Shown here: positions 8,415-17,960 of the stretch, piece by piece
Numbering within the stretch: position 1 is the stretch's first letter
Layout: the number at the start of each line of letters is the position of its first letter
NCBI GenBank assembly: GCA_963813975.1
Contig: CAWFAP010000006.1
Coordinates: 2,232,001-2,296,000, forward strand
Reading direction: 5' to 3'
Length of the DNA: 64,000 nt
Source: RYN-230 sp963813975
GTDB taxonomy: Bacteria > Actinomycetota > Actinomycetes > Streptosporangiales > Streptosporangiaceae
The notes under the pieces: model-generated
The model's input: the letters and a program-made list of their open reading frames with translations, nothing else
The model's database searches: none
Told to the model about the DNA's origin: nothing
Position numbers and translations under genes: made by a program

Positions 8415-10019
8415 TTACCCGGCCTCCGCCATCTCAGCGTTCACGTCGTTCCCGGCCGGGCTGTTCAGCGTGGACTGGGCCCCGGCCAGGTCCGTGCGCT
8501 TGACCCGGATCGCGGCGATCGTCACGATCAGGGCGATGAGCATGATCCCCGCCGATACCTCGAACCCGCGGGCGAAACCGACCGACAGCGCATGGTCGTA
8601 GATCGCTGCCTTCACCTGCACGGCGGTGCCGGCCGGCGGGTGGCCCGCCTTTGCGGCGGTCGCGGCGGCGGCCGCCGACCGGTGGGCCGTGTTGGCCACG
8701 ACGGTCCAGGCCACGGTGCCCAGCAGGGCCAGCCCGATGGAGCCGCCGACCTGCTGGCCGACGTTCGGCAGGCTGGCCGCCAGGCCGGCATCCCGGTCGC
8801 TGACCCGGGACAGGGCGACCAGGGTCAGCGGCATGAACAGCATGCCCAGGCCGGCCGCGGCGAGCAGCACCGGGCCGAGCAGGCCGCCAGCGTAGGTGCT
8901 GTGCTCGTTGATCCGCGACAGCCAGAACATCCCGCCCGCGCTGATCGCCGACCCGGCCAGCAGCAGCGGCCGGGCCCCGATCCGGGGCACCAGCTGGGCG
9001 CTCGCCCCGGCCATCACCATGATGACCGCCACCATCGGCAAGTAGGCGATCCCCGTCTTCAGCGCGCTGTACCCCCAGACGGTCTGCACGAAGATGGTCA
9101 GGAAGAAGAACATCCCGAACATCGCGGTGCCGACGCACAGCAGGATCAGGTTGGCCGCCGACCGGTCCCGGTTGCGGAAGATCCGCAGCGGCATCAGCGC
9201 CTGCTCGCTGCGCGCCTCGATGACGACAAAGGCCGCGAGCAGCACCACCGAAGCTGTCAGCGCGACAATGACCTTGGTGTCGCCCCAGTGCGAGACGCCA
9301 TTCTGGCTCGTCGCCGCGCTGGTCAGGCCGTAGACCAGCGCCACCAGGCCGAGCGTGCTGGTGATCGCGCCGGGCAGGTCGAACCGGCCGCGCCGCCGCG
9401 GCGACTCGGCGAGTGCCCGCGGCGCGGTGAGGGCGACCGCGATCCCGATGGGGACATTGACGAACAGCACCCAGCGCCAGGACAGGTAGGTGGTCAGCAG
9501 GCCGCCGGCCATCAGGCCGACCGCGGCGCCGCCGATGCTCATCGCGGCGTAGACGCCCATCGCGCGGTTGCGCGGCGGGCCCTCCGGGAACGTGGTGGTG
9601 ACCAGGGACAGCGCCGTCGGGGCGATGATCGCGCCGCCGACCCCCTGGACCGCGCGGGCCGCCAGCAGCCACGCTTGCGTCGTCGCGAAGCCGCCGAGTA
9701 GTGAGGCCACCGAGAACAGGATGATCCCGGCGATGAATACCCGCCGCCGGCCGAGGATGTCGCCGGCCCGGCCGCCGAGCAGGAGCAGGCCGCCGAAGGT
9801 CAGCGCGTAGGCGTTGACGACCCACTCCAGGCCGGTGCCGGAGAATCCGAGTGCCCGCTGGATGTCGGGCAGCGCAACGTTCACGATCGTCGAGTCCAGC
9901 ACGACCATGAGCTGTGCGGTGGCGATGACCGCCAGGGCCAGGCCGAGATGGCGCTGGACAGGGCCGGCGACCGCGCCGCCCCCTGCGGCACCCCCGGATG
10001 GGTGCTGTGTAGTGCTCAT
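8415..10019 (-). CDS. MFS drug exporter, DHA2 (EmrB/QacA) family, 14 TM segments
   Basis: Proton-driven multidrug efflux transporter of the inner membrane. The 534 residues hold about 14 hydrophobic helices. Family motifs are present: LDSTIVNVALPDI in TM1 (DHA2 motif D1), GRAGDILGRRRVF between TM2 and TM3 (motif A), RAVQGVGGAIIAP in TM4 (motif B) and MSIGGAAVGLMAGGLL in TM5 (antiporter motif C). The start ATG 10017-10019 has AAGGAGA 6 bases upstream. The substrate cannot be told from sequence. No repressor gene lies next to it; a decayed oxidoreductase start lies upstream in the same direction. Confidence 0.9.
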   Translation of the reverse strand: MSTTQHPSGGAAGGGAVAGPVQRHLGLALAVIATAQLMVVLDSTIVNVALPDIQRALGFSGTGLEWVVNAYALTFGGLLLLGGRAGDILGRRRVFIAGIILFSVASLLGGFATTQAWLLAARAVQGVGGAIIAPTALSLVTTTFPEGPPRNRAMGVYAAMSIGGAAVGLMAGGLLTTYLSWRWVLFVNVPIGIAVALTAPRALAESPRRRGRFDLPGAITSTLGLVALVYGLTSAATSQNGVSHWGDTKVIVALTASVVLLAAFVVIEARSEQALMPLRIFRNRDRSAANLILLCVGTAMFGMFFFLTIFVQTVWGYSALKTGIAYLPMVAVIMVMAGASAQLVPRIGARPLLLAGSAISAGGMFWLSRINEHSTYAGGLLGPVLLAAAGLGMLFMPLTLVALSRVSDRDAGLAASLPNVGQQVGGSIGLALLGTVAWTVVANTAHRSAAAAATAAKAGHPPAGTAVQVKAAIYDHALSVGFARGFEVSAGIMLIALIVTIAAIRVKRTDLAGAQSTLNSPAGNDVNAEMAEAG

Positions 10020-10264
10020 GCCGTCTCCTTGTCAGGGCATACGTGTCCACGCTCGCGGCGGCAATGCCACGTGCGGAAGATCAGGGAATGGGGAAAAGGT
10101 GCCGCGACTCAGCCGCTCGCAACGCCGGCCGCCGCTTCGCGGCCGGGAGCGGCCCAGCGCCGACGGTCAGCCGACCGAGGGAGCGGCAGCAGCGGGCGGG
10201 AAGCCGGTCACCTTCCCGGCAGGGCAGGTGACGTCATGGATTCCCGGCGGTGCCATCGTGTGAA

Positions 10265-10347
10265 TCAGCGTGACCAGGCTGACGCGCTCATCAGGGGTGA
10301 GCGCCGCCCCACCGCCCCGGTCGCGCCTGCCACGAACGCCCCCGCAT
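10265..10347 (-). pseudogene. N-terminal remnant of an NAD(P)-dependent epimerase/reductase
   Basis: A perfect Shine-Dalgarno (GGAGGTGA, 10353-10360) lies 8 bases before an ATG at 10345-10347. Allowing one inserted G directly after the ATG, the next residues read AFVAGATGAVGRR, the beta-alpha-beta Rossmann motif (GxxGxxG) that starts extended SDR/NmrA-like proteins. Homology then stops within about 30 codons. This looks like the stub of a gene whose body was deleted. It is short, so confidence is limited. Confidence 0.35.
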
Positions 10348-10483
10348 GACCATCACCTCCCAGATTCCAGAGTCTGTCTCTGAAAGCTGAGACGGGACAG
10401 CCCGGCCGTTTGTGACATGGGAAGGCCGACAACCTGGACGCCCGCACCCAGGCGGCCGGGGCTGCGGCCCGCTGTGGAGGACC

Positions 10484-10530
10484 CGCGAAAAAGGAACACA
10501 CGCCTGGCGGCAGCCCCGGGCCGCCAGGCG
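10484..10530 (-). terminator. rho-independent terminator after the ABC-2 exporter operon
   Basis: Perfect 10-bp stem (10501-10510 with 10521-10530, arms CGCCTGGCGG/CCGCCAGGCG) with a 10-base loop, followed on the minus strand by TGTGTTCCTTTTT. It begins 22 bases after the permease stop codon, exactly where the operon should end. Confidence 0.85.
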
Positions 10531-10552
10531 AGTGTCCTCGGGACGCGCGGTC

Positions 10553-11392
10553 CTACGCGTCCCGCTTCAGGAAGACGAAGGCTCCCGCGATGATGGCGAT
10601 CACCGCGTAGCCGGTGAACACCGCGAACCCGGTCCAGGGCGAGAACATGGGCGGATTGCCCTGGGGGGCGATCGTGGCCCAGATCTGGCTGCCCGCGTTG
10701 AACGGGATCCACTTGTCCACGTGGTTCTGCCAGCTCGACGGCAGGAAGTTGATCAGCACGAACAGCACGAACAGCAGCCCGATCGACGCCGTGATCGCCC
10801 CCGCGGTGTGCCGCAGCAGCGTGCCGAGGCCGAAGGCCAGCATCCCGCAGACGGCCAGGAACAGGCCGCCGCCGATGACCGCGCGCAGCACGTTGGGGTC
10901 GCCGAGGGCGACGTCCAGGTGCTTGGTGGACAGGATGGCCTGGCCGATGAAGAACGACACGAACGACGCGACCAGCCCGGTGACCAGGCTGACCAGGGTG
11001 AAGACCACGCCCTTGGCCGCCAGCAGGGTGCCCCGGCGCGGCTGCACGGTCAACGAGGTGCGGATCATCCCGGTGGAGTACTCGGAGGTCACGGTCAGTG
11101 CCCCGAGCACCGTGATGATCAGCTGGCCCAGGATCAGGCCGGCCAGGCTGCGCTGGGTCGCGTCGAAGCCCGGCCCGCGGACGTCGCTCCCGCGGGAGAC
11201 CGCTCCCACGCAGGCCAGCGCGCCGATCCCGATCGTCACGACGACCAGGGCGATGAGTGTCCAGTAGGTAGACCGGACCGAACGGATCTTGGTGAACTCC
11301 GAGCGGAGCGCGCCGATGAACCCGGCCCGGCCGGACGGCGCGGACCGCAGGGCCGACGCGGAACTGCCCGGCAGCTGAGTCGTGGTGGCCAT
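10553..11392 (-). CDS. ABC-2 type exporter, permease subunit
   Basis: Membrane component of a two-gene ABC exporter. The 279-residue protein has a short N-terminal cytoplasmic part ending in LRSEFTKIRSVRSTYW, the amphipathic segment usual before TM1 in this family, then six hydrophobic helices (first at about 45-65, last at about 255-275). It starts one base after the ATPase stop (TGAcATG), so the pair is co-translated. The pair matches the position of Rv1686c/Rv1687c in mycobacteria. Substrate unknown. Confidence 0.88.
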   Translation of the reverse strand: MATTTQLPGSSASALRSAPSGRAGFIGALRSEFTKIRSVRSTYWTLIALVVVTIGIGALACVGAVSRGSDVRGPGFDATQRSLAGLILGQLIITVLGALTVTSEYSTGMIRTSLTVQPRRGTLLAAKGVVFTLVSLVTGLVASFVSFFIGQAILSTKHLDVALGDPNVLRAVIGGGLFLAVCGMLAFGLGTLLRHTAGAITASIGLLFVLFVLINFLPSSWQNHVDKWIPFNAGSQIWATIAPQGNPPMFSPWTGFAVFTGYAVIAIIAGAFVFLKRDA

Positions 11393-11393
11393 G

Positions 11394-12380
11394 TCAGAGC
11401 ACCTCTCCTGTGGTTACCGGCTGGGCAGGGCCGCCGGTCCCGGGGCCGCCCGCGCCGGTCCCGGATCCGTCGATGTCGGCGTGAGCGTGGAACTCCACGC
11501 TGGACGCGGTGAGCTCCATGAACGCCTGCTCCAGCGATGCGTGCGCCTGGGCCAGCTCGTGCAGCCGGATGCCGCGCTCGAAGGCCAGGTCCCCGATCTG
11601 GTCCGGGGCCAGGCCCTGGACCACGAACGAGCCGTCCGCGGCGGCGGCGACGTGGCCGCCGGCCAGTGCGACCGCGCTGCGCAGCGCGTCGGCCTGGGGC
11701 GTGCGGACCCGGACCGTCTGCACCGAGTTACGGGCGATGAACTCGGCCACGGTGCAGTCGGCGATGAGCCGCCCCCGGCCGATGACGAGCAGGTGATCCG
11801 CCGTGTTCTCCATCTCCGACATGAGGTGGCTGGAGACGAACACGGTGCGGCCCTCGGCGGCGAGCGCCTTCATCAGGTTCCTGATCCACAGGATGCCCTC
11901 GGGGTCCAGCCCGTTGACCGGCTCGTCGAACATGAGGATGGATGGGTCGCCGAGCAGCGCGCCGGCGATGCCGAGGCGCTGGCCCATGCCGAGGGAGAAT
12001 CCCTTCGACCGCTTCTTCGCGACCTCGGTCAGGCCGACCAGCTCGAGCACCTCGCCGACGCGGCGGGCGGGCAGGTTGTTGGTCTGGGCCAGGCAGAGCA
12101 GGTGGTTGTAGGCGCTGCGGCCGCCGTGCACGGCCTTGGCGTCCAGCAGCGCGCCCACCTCCCGCATCGGCTGGGCCAGCTGGCGGAAGTCCTTGCCGTC
12201 CACGGTGACGGTGCCCTTGGTCGGGCGGTCGAGTCCGAGAATGAGCCGCATGGTGGTGGTCTTGCCCGCCCCGTTCGGGCCGAGGAAGCCGGTGATCTTG
12301 CCTGGCTCCACGCTGAATGACAGGTCGTCCACCGCGACCTTGTCCCCGTAGCGTTTCGTGAGGCTTCGCGCCTCGATCAT
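11394..12380 (-). CDS. ABC-2 type exporter, ATP-binding subunit
   Basis: Nucleotide-binding subunit partnering the downstream permease. In 328 residues: Walker A GPNGAGKTT at 34-42, a Q-loop region (LLDAKAVHGG), the signature FSLGMGQRLGIA, Walker B ILMFDEPVNGLDPEG and the H-loop SSHLMSEM. A C-terminal domain of about 100 residues ends in an Ala/Gly/His-rich tail. The signature reads SLGMGQR rather than LSGGQ, as is common in the DrrA/NatA-like branch. The ATG at 12378-12380 has AAAGGA 7 bases upstream, so the 37 in-frame codons before it are not used. Confidence 0.92.
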   Translation of the reverse strand: MIEARSLTKRYGDKVAVDDLSFSVEPGKITGFLGPNGAGKTTTMRLILGLDRPTKGTVTVDGKDFRQLAQPMREVGALLDAKAVHGGRSAYNHLLCLAQTNNLPARRVGEVLELVGLTEVAKKRSKGFSLGMGQRLGIAGALLGDPSILMFDEPVNGLDPEGILWIRNLMKALAAEGRTVFVSSHLMSEMENTADHLLVIGRGRLIADCTVAEFIARNSVQTVRVRTPQADALRSAVALAGGHVAAAADGSFVVQGLAPDQIGDLAFERGIRLHELAQAHASLEQAFMELTASSVEFHAHADIDGSGTGAGGPGTGGPAQPVTTGEVL

Positions 12381-12515
12381 TGAGTTGTCCTTTCCGGTTC
12401 GCGCCCCCCGGGCCGGGTGCCCGCCTTCCGCGCAAGGACAGTCTTCCGGGCGCGGCGGGGTCCGCGCATCGCCCGCAGGGCCGGCCCGCATCCCCCTGTG
12501 GGTGGATGCCTCGTA

Positions 12516-13607
12516 TCACCCTGGCAGGGCAGCTAGCGCGGGCCGGATCATCTCCGGGGTGATGCGGCCGGCGGACCAGGCCGCGGCGCACAGTGCGCGC
12601 AGCCCGTCGGTGGGGTCGCCGGAACCCTCCAGGGCCAGCGGGGATTCCCCGTCCGGACGGCGTGCAGTCCACCCTCCGCAGCGGAAGGCGCCGTGCCCGG
12701 CGGCGATAGGCGGGTGCGGGGCGAGCAGCCCGGCCAGGTCAGCAGCCAGGTAGGTGGGCCGCTGGCCCGGCCCGGCCAGCACCGCGTCCTCCGGGTGGGT
12801 GACGCCGGTGAACACCAGCAGGCTCGGGGCCCCGGCCCGGACCGCGCCCTCGATGTCGGTGTCCAGCCGGTCCCCGACCACCAGCGGATGCCGCGCGCCG
12901 GTCCGGGCCACCGCCTCGGCGTGCAGCGGCGGCTCGGGCTTGCCCGCCACCACCGGCTGCTGCCCGGTCGACGCCACGATCACCTGGCAGAGCGCGCCGT
13001 TGCCGGGCTGCCGGCCGCGGCCGGTCGGCATCGTCGCGTCCGCGTTCGAGGCCACGTACCAGGCTCCGGCCTGGACCGCCAGGGCGCCCTCGCACAGCAG
13101 CGAGTAGCCGACGCCGGGAGCGAAGCCCTGCACCACCGCCGCGGGCCGCTCCAGCGCCGTGGTGACCGGCCGGAAACCCCGTTCCCGGACCGCGGCCCGC
13201 AGGCCGTTCCCGCCCACCACGAGCACGGCCGAACCGGGCGCCAGCCGGCCGGCCAGCAGCGTCGCGGCGGCCTGGGCCGAGGTGACCACGTCACCGGCCG
13301 TGGCGGTCACCCCGAAGCTGGCGATCTGCGCGGCGATCGCCGACGGCGTGCGCGAGGAGTTGTTGGTCACGTAGGCCAGCCGCATCCCGGCGTCGGCCGC
13401 CTTGGCCAGCGCCTGGGGGGCGCCGGGCACGGCCGCGTCACCCAGGTAGACGACGCCATCCAGGTCCAGCAGGGCCACGTCGTAGACCTGGCCGAGCGGA
13501 TCCGGGCTGCCACGCAGGAAGCTGGCCAGTCCGGTGTCACGATCGCGCTCAGCGGCCTCAGCAGGCATGCCTGTCCTCAGTTCCTGATCCCGGGGAAAGT
13601 CCTTCAA
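12516..13607 (-). CDS. HAD-IIA phosphatase (NagD-like, glycerol-phosphate phosphatase type)
   Basis: Orthologue by position and sequence of Rv1692, reported as a glycerol-3-phosphate phosphatase in lipid recycling. The HAD nucleophile motif LLDLDGVVYLGD has Asp48 and Asp50; motif II is YVTNNSS, and motif IV is VVGDRLDTDIEGAVRAG, with the IIA cap domain between them. The C-terminal 100 or so residues extend beyond the NagD core, as in Rv1692. At 363 residues it fits the family. It is followed by the ABC exporter and preceded by the TPR gene, the same order as Rv1691-Rv1692. Substrate is inferred from the mycobacterial enzyme. Confidence 0.87.
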   Translation of the reverse strand: MKDFPRDQELRTGMPAEAAERDRDTGLASFLRGSPDPLGQVYDVALLDLDGVVYLGDAAVPGAPQALAKAADAGMRLAYVTNNSSRTPSAIAAQIASFGVTATAGDVVTSAQAAATLLAGRLAPGSAVLVVGGNGLRAAVRERGFRPVTTALERPAAVVQGFAPGVGYSLLCEGALAVQAGAWYVASNADATMPTGRGRQPGNGALCQVIVASTGQQPVVAGKPEPPLHAEAVARTGARHPLVVGDRLDTDIEGAVRAGAPSLLVFTGVTHPEDAVLAGPGQRPTYLAADLAGLLAPHPPIAAGHGAFRCGGWTARRPDGESPLALEGSGDPTDGLRALCAAAWSAGRITPEMIRPALAALPG

Positions 13608-13666
13608 ATTAGCACTAACGGCCGCCCGGTCCGGTCACCCCGGCCGCTGGCTGGGTCGCGGTGCGG

Positions 13667-14158
13667 TCATGCGGGGGCGGCGGGCGGCCCGCCGGAGGCC
13701 TCGGACCGGGCCTTCAGGGTGGCCCGCACGCCCCGCAGCGCGTCGGTGTAGTGCCGCAGCTCGGGCCGCATCGCGGCGGCCAGCGCCAGGTGCTCGGCGG
13801 CGCCCCGCGGGTCCCCGGTCCGGACCAGTGCCAGGCCCAGCCCGAAATGGGCGTAGTCGTCACTCGGGCTGGCCTCGACGATCCGCCGGAAGGTCGCGGC
13901 GGCGGCGGCGTACCGGCGGGTGTCGAACTGGGCGCGGCCGAGCGCTTCCAGCACGCTGCGGGACCCCGGCTCGGCCTCGGCGGCCCGTTCCAGGAGCTGG
14001 GCGGCGGCCGCCGGGCTGCCCCGGCCGAGCAACTCCAGCCCCCGCTGGTACCACGTGTACACGTCACCATGCGGGGCCGGAACGCCGGGAATGCCGTCCT
14101 CCGGCGGCGGATTTTCCGCCGGACGGGAATCCTGGCCGCCCCATGGTGCTTCTGTCAT
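13667..14158 (-). CDS. tetratricopeptide-repeat protein (Rv1691-like)
   Basis: A 163-residue soluble protein. After a Pro-rich N-terminal 30 residues come about three TPR motifs: WYQRGLELLGRGSPAAAAQLLERAAEAEP-type helix pairs, then LGRAQFDTRRYAAAAATFRRIVEASP, then FGLGLALVRTGDPRGAAEHLALAAAMRP. It ends in an Ala/Pro tail. ATG 14156-14158 has GAAGGA 8 bases upstream; the longer frame lacks this. It lies just upstream of the HAD phosphatase, as in mycobacteria, and overlaps head-on with the start of the DUF1015 gene. TPR proteins mediate protein contacts; no partner is evident. Confidence 0.82.
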   Translation of the reverse strand: MTEAPWGGQDSRPAENPPPEDGIPGVPAPHGDVYTWYQRGLELLGRGSPAAAAQLLERAAEAEPGSRSVLEALGRAQFDTRRYAAAAATFRRIVEASPSDDYAHFGLGLALVRTGDPRGAAEHLALAAAMRPELRHYTDALRGVRATLKARSEASGGPPAAPA

Positions 14159-15567
14159 ATGTGCAGATCCTTCCGTCCGGCGGGGAACAGGCGTCGCCGG
14201 GGCCAGCCGGGCTCGAGCTCGCTCCATTCCGTGGAGTCCGTTATGCCCCGGAACGGGTGAGCGGACTCGCGGAGGTCACCTCTCCACCGTACGACGTCAT
14301 CGGCCAGGACACCGCCCAGCAGCTGCGCGACGCGGACCCGCACAACGTGGTCCGGCTGATCCTGCCCAGCCAGGACCCGGGGCGGCCGGGTGAGGAGTAC
14401 CACGACGCCGCCCGCCTGCTGGGCGACTGGCAGCGCGACGGCATCCTGGTCGCCGGGGACGGGCCCGCCCTGTACGTGTACGAGCAGCGGCTGACCGGGA
14501 CGGCCGGCCGCGGGCAGGTGCTGCAGCGCGGGCTGATCGGCGCGGTGCGGCTGGCCCCGGAGGACTCCCGGATCGTGCTGCCGCACGAGGACGTCATGCC
14601 CGGCCCGGTGCGGGGCCGCCGCCAGCTGATGGAAGCCACCCAGGCCAACCTGGAGCCGATCTTCCTGCTGTACGAGGGCGGCCTCTCTGAGGGCGGGCTG
14701 CCCGAGGGCGGGCGGCCGGGGCGCGGCCAGTCCCGGGAAGCGCGGCCCAGCCGCGCCACCCGGGTGGCAGGCCAGGTCGCGGACACGCAGACGCCCGTGC
14801 TGAGCGCCGACACCGGCGACGGCATCCGGCACACCCTGTGGGCGGTCACCGACCCGGCCGCGCTGGCTGAGATCGCGGCCGACCTGGCGCCCCGGCAGGC
14901 CCTGATCGCGGACGGAAACCACCGTTACGCGGCGTACCTGCAGATGCAGGCTGACCGGCGGGCCGCCGGCGACGGCCCGGGTCCCTGGGACTACGGGCTC
15001 GCGCTGCTGGTCAACGGGGACGCGTTCGCGCCGGAGATCGGGGCGATCCACCGGGTGCTGCCCGGGCTCCCTCCGGCCGAGGCGGTGGAGCGGGCCAAGG
15101 CCGGCTTCTCGGTGCGGGCCATGCCGGGCGGCACCGCCGCGCTGCCCACGGCGCTCGGGGCGCTGACGGCAGCCGGCCGGGACGGCCCGGCGTTCGTGGT
15201 GGCCGGGCAGGGTCAGGTCCACCTGCTCACCGATCCGGACCGGGTGCAGCTCGAGGCGGCCATGCCCGCGGACCGGTCCGCGGCCTGGCGACGGCTGTCC
15301 ACCGCGGTGCTGCAGGAGTTCCTGCTGGCGGCGCTGTGGGGCATCCAGGACGATGAGCAGGGCGTGCGGGTGGTACACCACGATGCGGCCCGGGCCATCG
15401 CGCAGGCTGACGCTGCGCCGGGCGGCACCGCGGTCATCGGCAACCCGCTGCGCGCCGCGGACGTGTACGCAGTCGCCGCCGGCGGGGAACGGCTCCCCCG
15501 CAAGTCCACCTCGTTCGCACCCAAGCCGAGGACCGGGCTGATCCTGCGGTCCTTCGCCGCCGGCTGA
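14143..15567 (+). CDS. DUF1015-family protein
   Basis: Member of the widespread DUF1015 family (sometimes annotated as SpoOJ/ParA/ParB/RepB-like), biochemical role unproven. The 474-residue chain shows LELAPFRGVRY, VTSPPYDVI, PHNVVRLILP, the central GLIGAVRL and LPHEDVMPGPVRGRRQLMEATQANLEPIFLLY, and the C-terminal IADGNHRYAAYLQM motif, all usual for the family. An unusual Gly/Glu/Arg linker (about residues 180-205) holds imperfect EGG repeats. The start is uncertain: ATG 14143 overlaps the divergent TPR gene by 16 bases, and GTG 14161 would avoid this; neither has a Shine-Dalgarno. Confidence 0.82.
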   Translation: MVLLSYVQILPSGGEQASPGPAGLELAPFRGVRYAPERVSGLAEVTSPPYDVIGQDTAQQLRDADPHNVVRLILPSQDPGRPGEEYHDAARLLGDWQRDGILVAGDGPALYVYEQRLTGTAGRGQVLQRGLIGAVRLAPEDSRIVLPHEDVMPGPVRGRRQLMEATQANLEPIFLLYEGGLSEGGLPEGGRPGRGQSREARPSRATRVAGQVADTQTPVLSADTGDGIRHTLWAVTDPAALAEIAADLAPRQALIADGNHRYAAYLQMQADRRAAGDGPGPWDYGLALLVNGDAFAPEIGAIHRVLPGLPPAEAVERAKAGFSVRAMPGGTAALPTALGALTAAGRDGPAFVVAGQGQVHLLTDPDRVQLEAAMPADRSAAWRRLSTAVLQEFLLAALWGIQDDEQGVRVVHHDAARAIAQADAAPGGTAVIGNPLRAADVYAVAAGGERLPRKSTSFAPKPRTGLILRSFAAG

Positions 15568-15649
15568 CGTCCCCGTCGCGGGCCGCCTGGCTGCGTCCCT
15601 AGCCGGGCTGCGGGCCGGCTTCTGTCCCTAGCGCCGGCTGCGGGCCTGC

Positions 15650-17314
15650 TCAGCCGGGGTGCTGGCCCTTGCGCATGTACAGGCCGAACGGGCCGTGCGG
15701 CACGGGCACGAAGTTCTGGTCGAAGTAGACCGAGATGTCCCGGGCGGCCCAGGGGATGCGCTTGTAGGACAACGGCGACAGCCACACATACTGGGCCCCG
15801 CGCAGCGCCGACATCCACAGGGCCCGGACCGCGGGCACGTGCTGCGCGCCGGTGGCCGCGCTCCGGCCCCGGGACAGCGAGTAGTCGCTGCCCACGCCGT
15901 CCGCTATGGGCACGCAGCCGGGCCGCGCGGACACGTACCGGTTCGCCGCGATGGCGTAGGAGGCCTGGTCAGTCAGGACGCACGACCCGGGCGGGATGAC
16001 GTCACTGGCCGCGGACACGACGTCCGAGGTGAGACCGGGGGTGGTCGGGGCCAGCGGAGGCTGCAGGCTGCTCTCGAACCCGAACTGGGCGACGGCCATG
16101 ATGGCGACGGCCACGATGGCCACCGGCGTGGCGTAACGGATGACGAGCCGGGCGGCCGGCCGGGGCGGGGCCGCCGCGTCCCCGGTCCGGGCCGGCTCGC
16201 CAGCCCGGGGCGCGCGCAGGGCATCGACGAAGCGGGCTACGGGCAGCGCGATGGCCAGGGCCAGGAACGGCGCCAGGAAGCCGGCGTAGTGGTAGTAGAA
16301 GTCGGCCGGCCACAGGAACGCGAGGATGGTCAGGGGGGCGGCCGCGAGCGCGAACTGCTCCAGGAGCGGCGGCCGTTCCCCGGTCAGCCGGGACGCGGCC
16401 ACGCTGCACGCCACCACCAGGGCCACGATGGCCAGCGAGATCAGCGACAGCACCAGCGTGGAGGTCAGGCCGGTGATGTCGGTCAGGCCGGTCATCTCAT
16501 GCAGCCGGTAGCCGAGCGGGATCCGCACGGTGTCCACCCGGACCAGCTGGGCCACGATCACGCTGCGGTAGAACGTGCCCGGCGCCAGCGCGGCGAAGGG
16601 GAGCACGGGGACGGCGAAGCCCGCCACCACCCCGGCGGCGTAGGCCGCCGCCCGCCGCGGCTGCCGGGCGGCCAGGATCAGCACCAGGATGACCAGCACG
16701 GGCAGGATAGCCCAGACCTTGATCGCCCCGGCGAAGCCGAACGCGACCCCGCCCCAGACCAGCCGGCGGGTGCTGGCCAGCCGGTCACCGTCGAACACGG
16801 CCAGCAGCCCGGCCAGGCAGAAGAGCACCAGCCACGGCTCCAGCAGCACGGTGTGCGCCGCCTGGACCGCGGCCGGGTAGACGGCCAGGATCCCGCAGGT
16901 CACGATGACGGCCAGGAGACCCCGGTGGCGGGCCAGCAGGCCGCCCAGGGTCACGGCGGCCGCACCGGCCAGCGCGGTGAGGATCCGGCCCACGCCCATC
17001 CCCCAGGCGGTGCCTATCCCCTTGGTCACGAGCGCGACCGGGGCCATCAGCAGCGTGATGCCGGGCGGCTGGACCATGATGAAGTCCCGGTACGGCAGGT
17101 CACCGTGGATGAGCAGGATCGCGCCGCCGAAGTCCGTCCCGTCGTCGTACTCGGTGACGCCGATCAGGTAATCGGGACGGCTCAGCTGGTAAAGCCGGAG
17201 CGCCACGGCGAGCGCGGTCATGATCACGATGGCCGCGGTCACCGGGCCGGGACGCGTCCAGCGGGCTGGCTGGCTCGATTCCGCCCGCGGTACTTGCGAC
17301 CTGGCGGCTGGCAT
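15650..17314 (-). CDS. GT-C fold membrane glycosyltransferase (PMT/ArnT-like)
   Basis: Integral membrane protein with about 11-13 hydrophobic helices in 554 residues. The first periplasmic loop carries EYDDGTDFGGAILLIHGDLPY, the acidic motif (E/D-D-G) that GT-C polyprenyl-phosphate-sugar transferases use for catalysis. A soluble C-terminal domain of about 100 residues follows the last helix (CVLTDQASYAIAANRY). It probably transfers a mannose-type sugar from a polyprenyl phosphate outside the membrane; acceptor unknown. The start is tentative: ATG 17312-17314 and GTGs at 17318-17320 and 17333-17335 are all possible, none with a clear Shine-Dalgarno. Confidence 0.75.
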   Translation of the reverse strand: MPAARSQVPRAESSQPARWTRPGPVTAAIVIMTALAVALRLYQLSRPDYLIGVTEYDDGTDFGGAILLIHGDLPYRDFIMVQPPGITLLMAPVALVTKGIGTAWGMGVGRILTALAGAAAVTLGGLLARHRGLLAVIVTCGILAVYPAAVQAAHTVLLEPWLVLFCLAGLLAVFDGDRLASTRRLVWGGVAFGFAGAIKVWAILPVLVILVLILAARQPRRAAAYAAGVVAGFAVPVLPFAALAPGTFYRSVIVAQLVRVDTVRIPLGYRLHEMTGLTDITGLTSTLVLSLISLAIVALVVACSVAASRLTGERPPLLEQFALAAAPLTILAFLWPADFYYHYAGFLAPFLALAIALPVARFVDALRAPRAGEPARTGDAAAPPRPAARLVIRYATPVAIVAVAIMAVAQFGFESSLQPPLAPTTPGLTSDVVSAASDVIPPGSCVLTDQASYAIAANRYVSARPGCVPIADGVGSDYSLSRGRSAATGAQHVPAVRALWMSALRGAQYVWLSPLSYKRIPWAARDISVYFDQNFVPVPHGPFGLYMRKGQHPG

Positions 17315-17960
17315 TCTCACAGGTAATCCGCTCACAGTTGGTGACACGCACGTTTCCTGATAACCCGGCCCCGGGCGCGGCCGGAGCCCGTGGCGACAAA
17401 CGACTGCAGCCGCACACGGCTCAGGCCAGTAACGACACGATCCCATCCCCCGGCCGGCGCCCCGCCCAGGTCGCATAGGGGCACGTTCCAACCGCGTTCT
17501 GATACTACCCGGGAGCAGGCGGCCGGCACGAGATACCGGCCGGAAGTGCCCGCGGGCTTTGAGCGGCGGCTGGCCCGGAACCCGGGGCGGGCAGACCGGG
17601 CACGCGCTGGTTCCGCAGGCGGCATACGAGGCAGGCGTGACCGGGGCGGTTGCGCCCGGTACCGTCGAGCGGATCAGACCCGGCCGCCTCGGTGATGGTG
17701 GCCGGGCCGGGTGCGCAGCGCGCCGTGGTGCACCCGGCCCGGTACGCGGCCTGGCGGAACGACCGCGCGCGAAGGCGCCGAGGATGGCCGGTGCCTCCGG
17801 TGGCTCATCACCTGACCGAGCGCGTCGATGCCGGGCACGACGGTGTGCTGCGCCAGGCGGCGAGGCGCCCGGTTATGGCTAGGAGCCCTGGCTGGACAGG
17901 CCGGAGGGCAGCCCCCCGCTGGATCCTGGCCGCCTGGAGGCGATCTGGGAGCATGGGGGC
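17315..17960. other. gene-free stretch, 646 bases
   Basis: Divergent upstream region of the glycosyltransferase (minus) and the metallo-hydrolase (plus). Open frames on the plus strand (about 17560-17960) are Arg/Ala/Gly-rich and lack ribosome sites or recognisable motifs. I see no RNA gene or mobile element. Confidence 0.4.
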
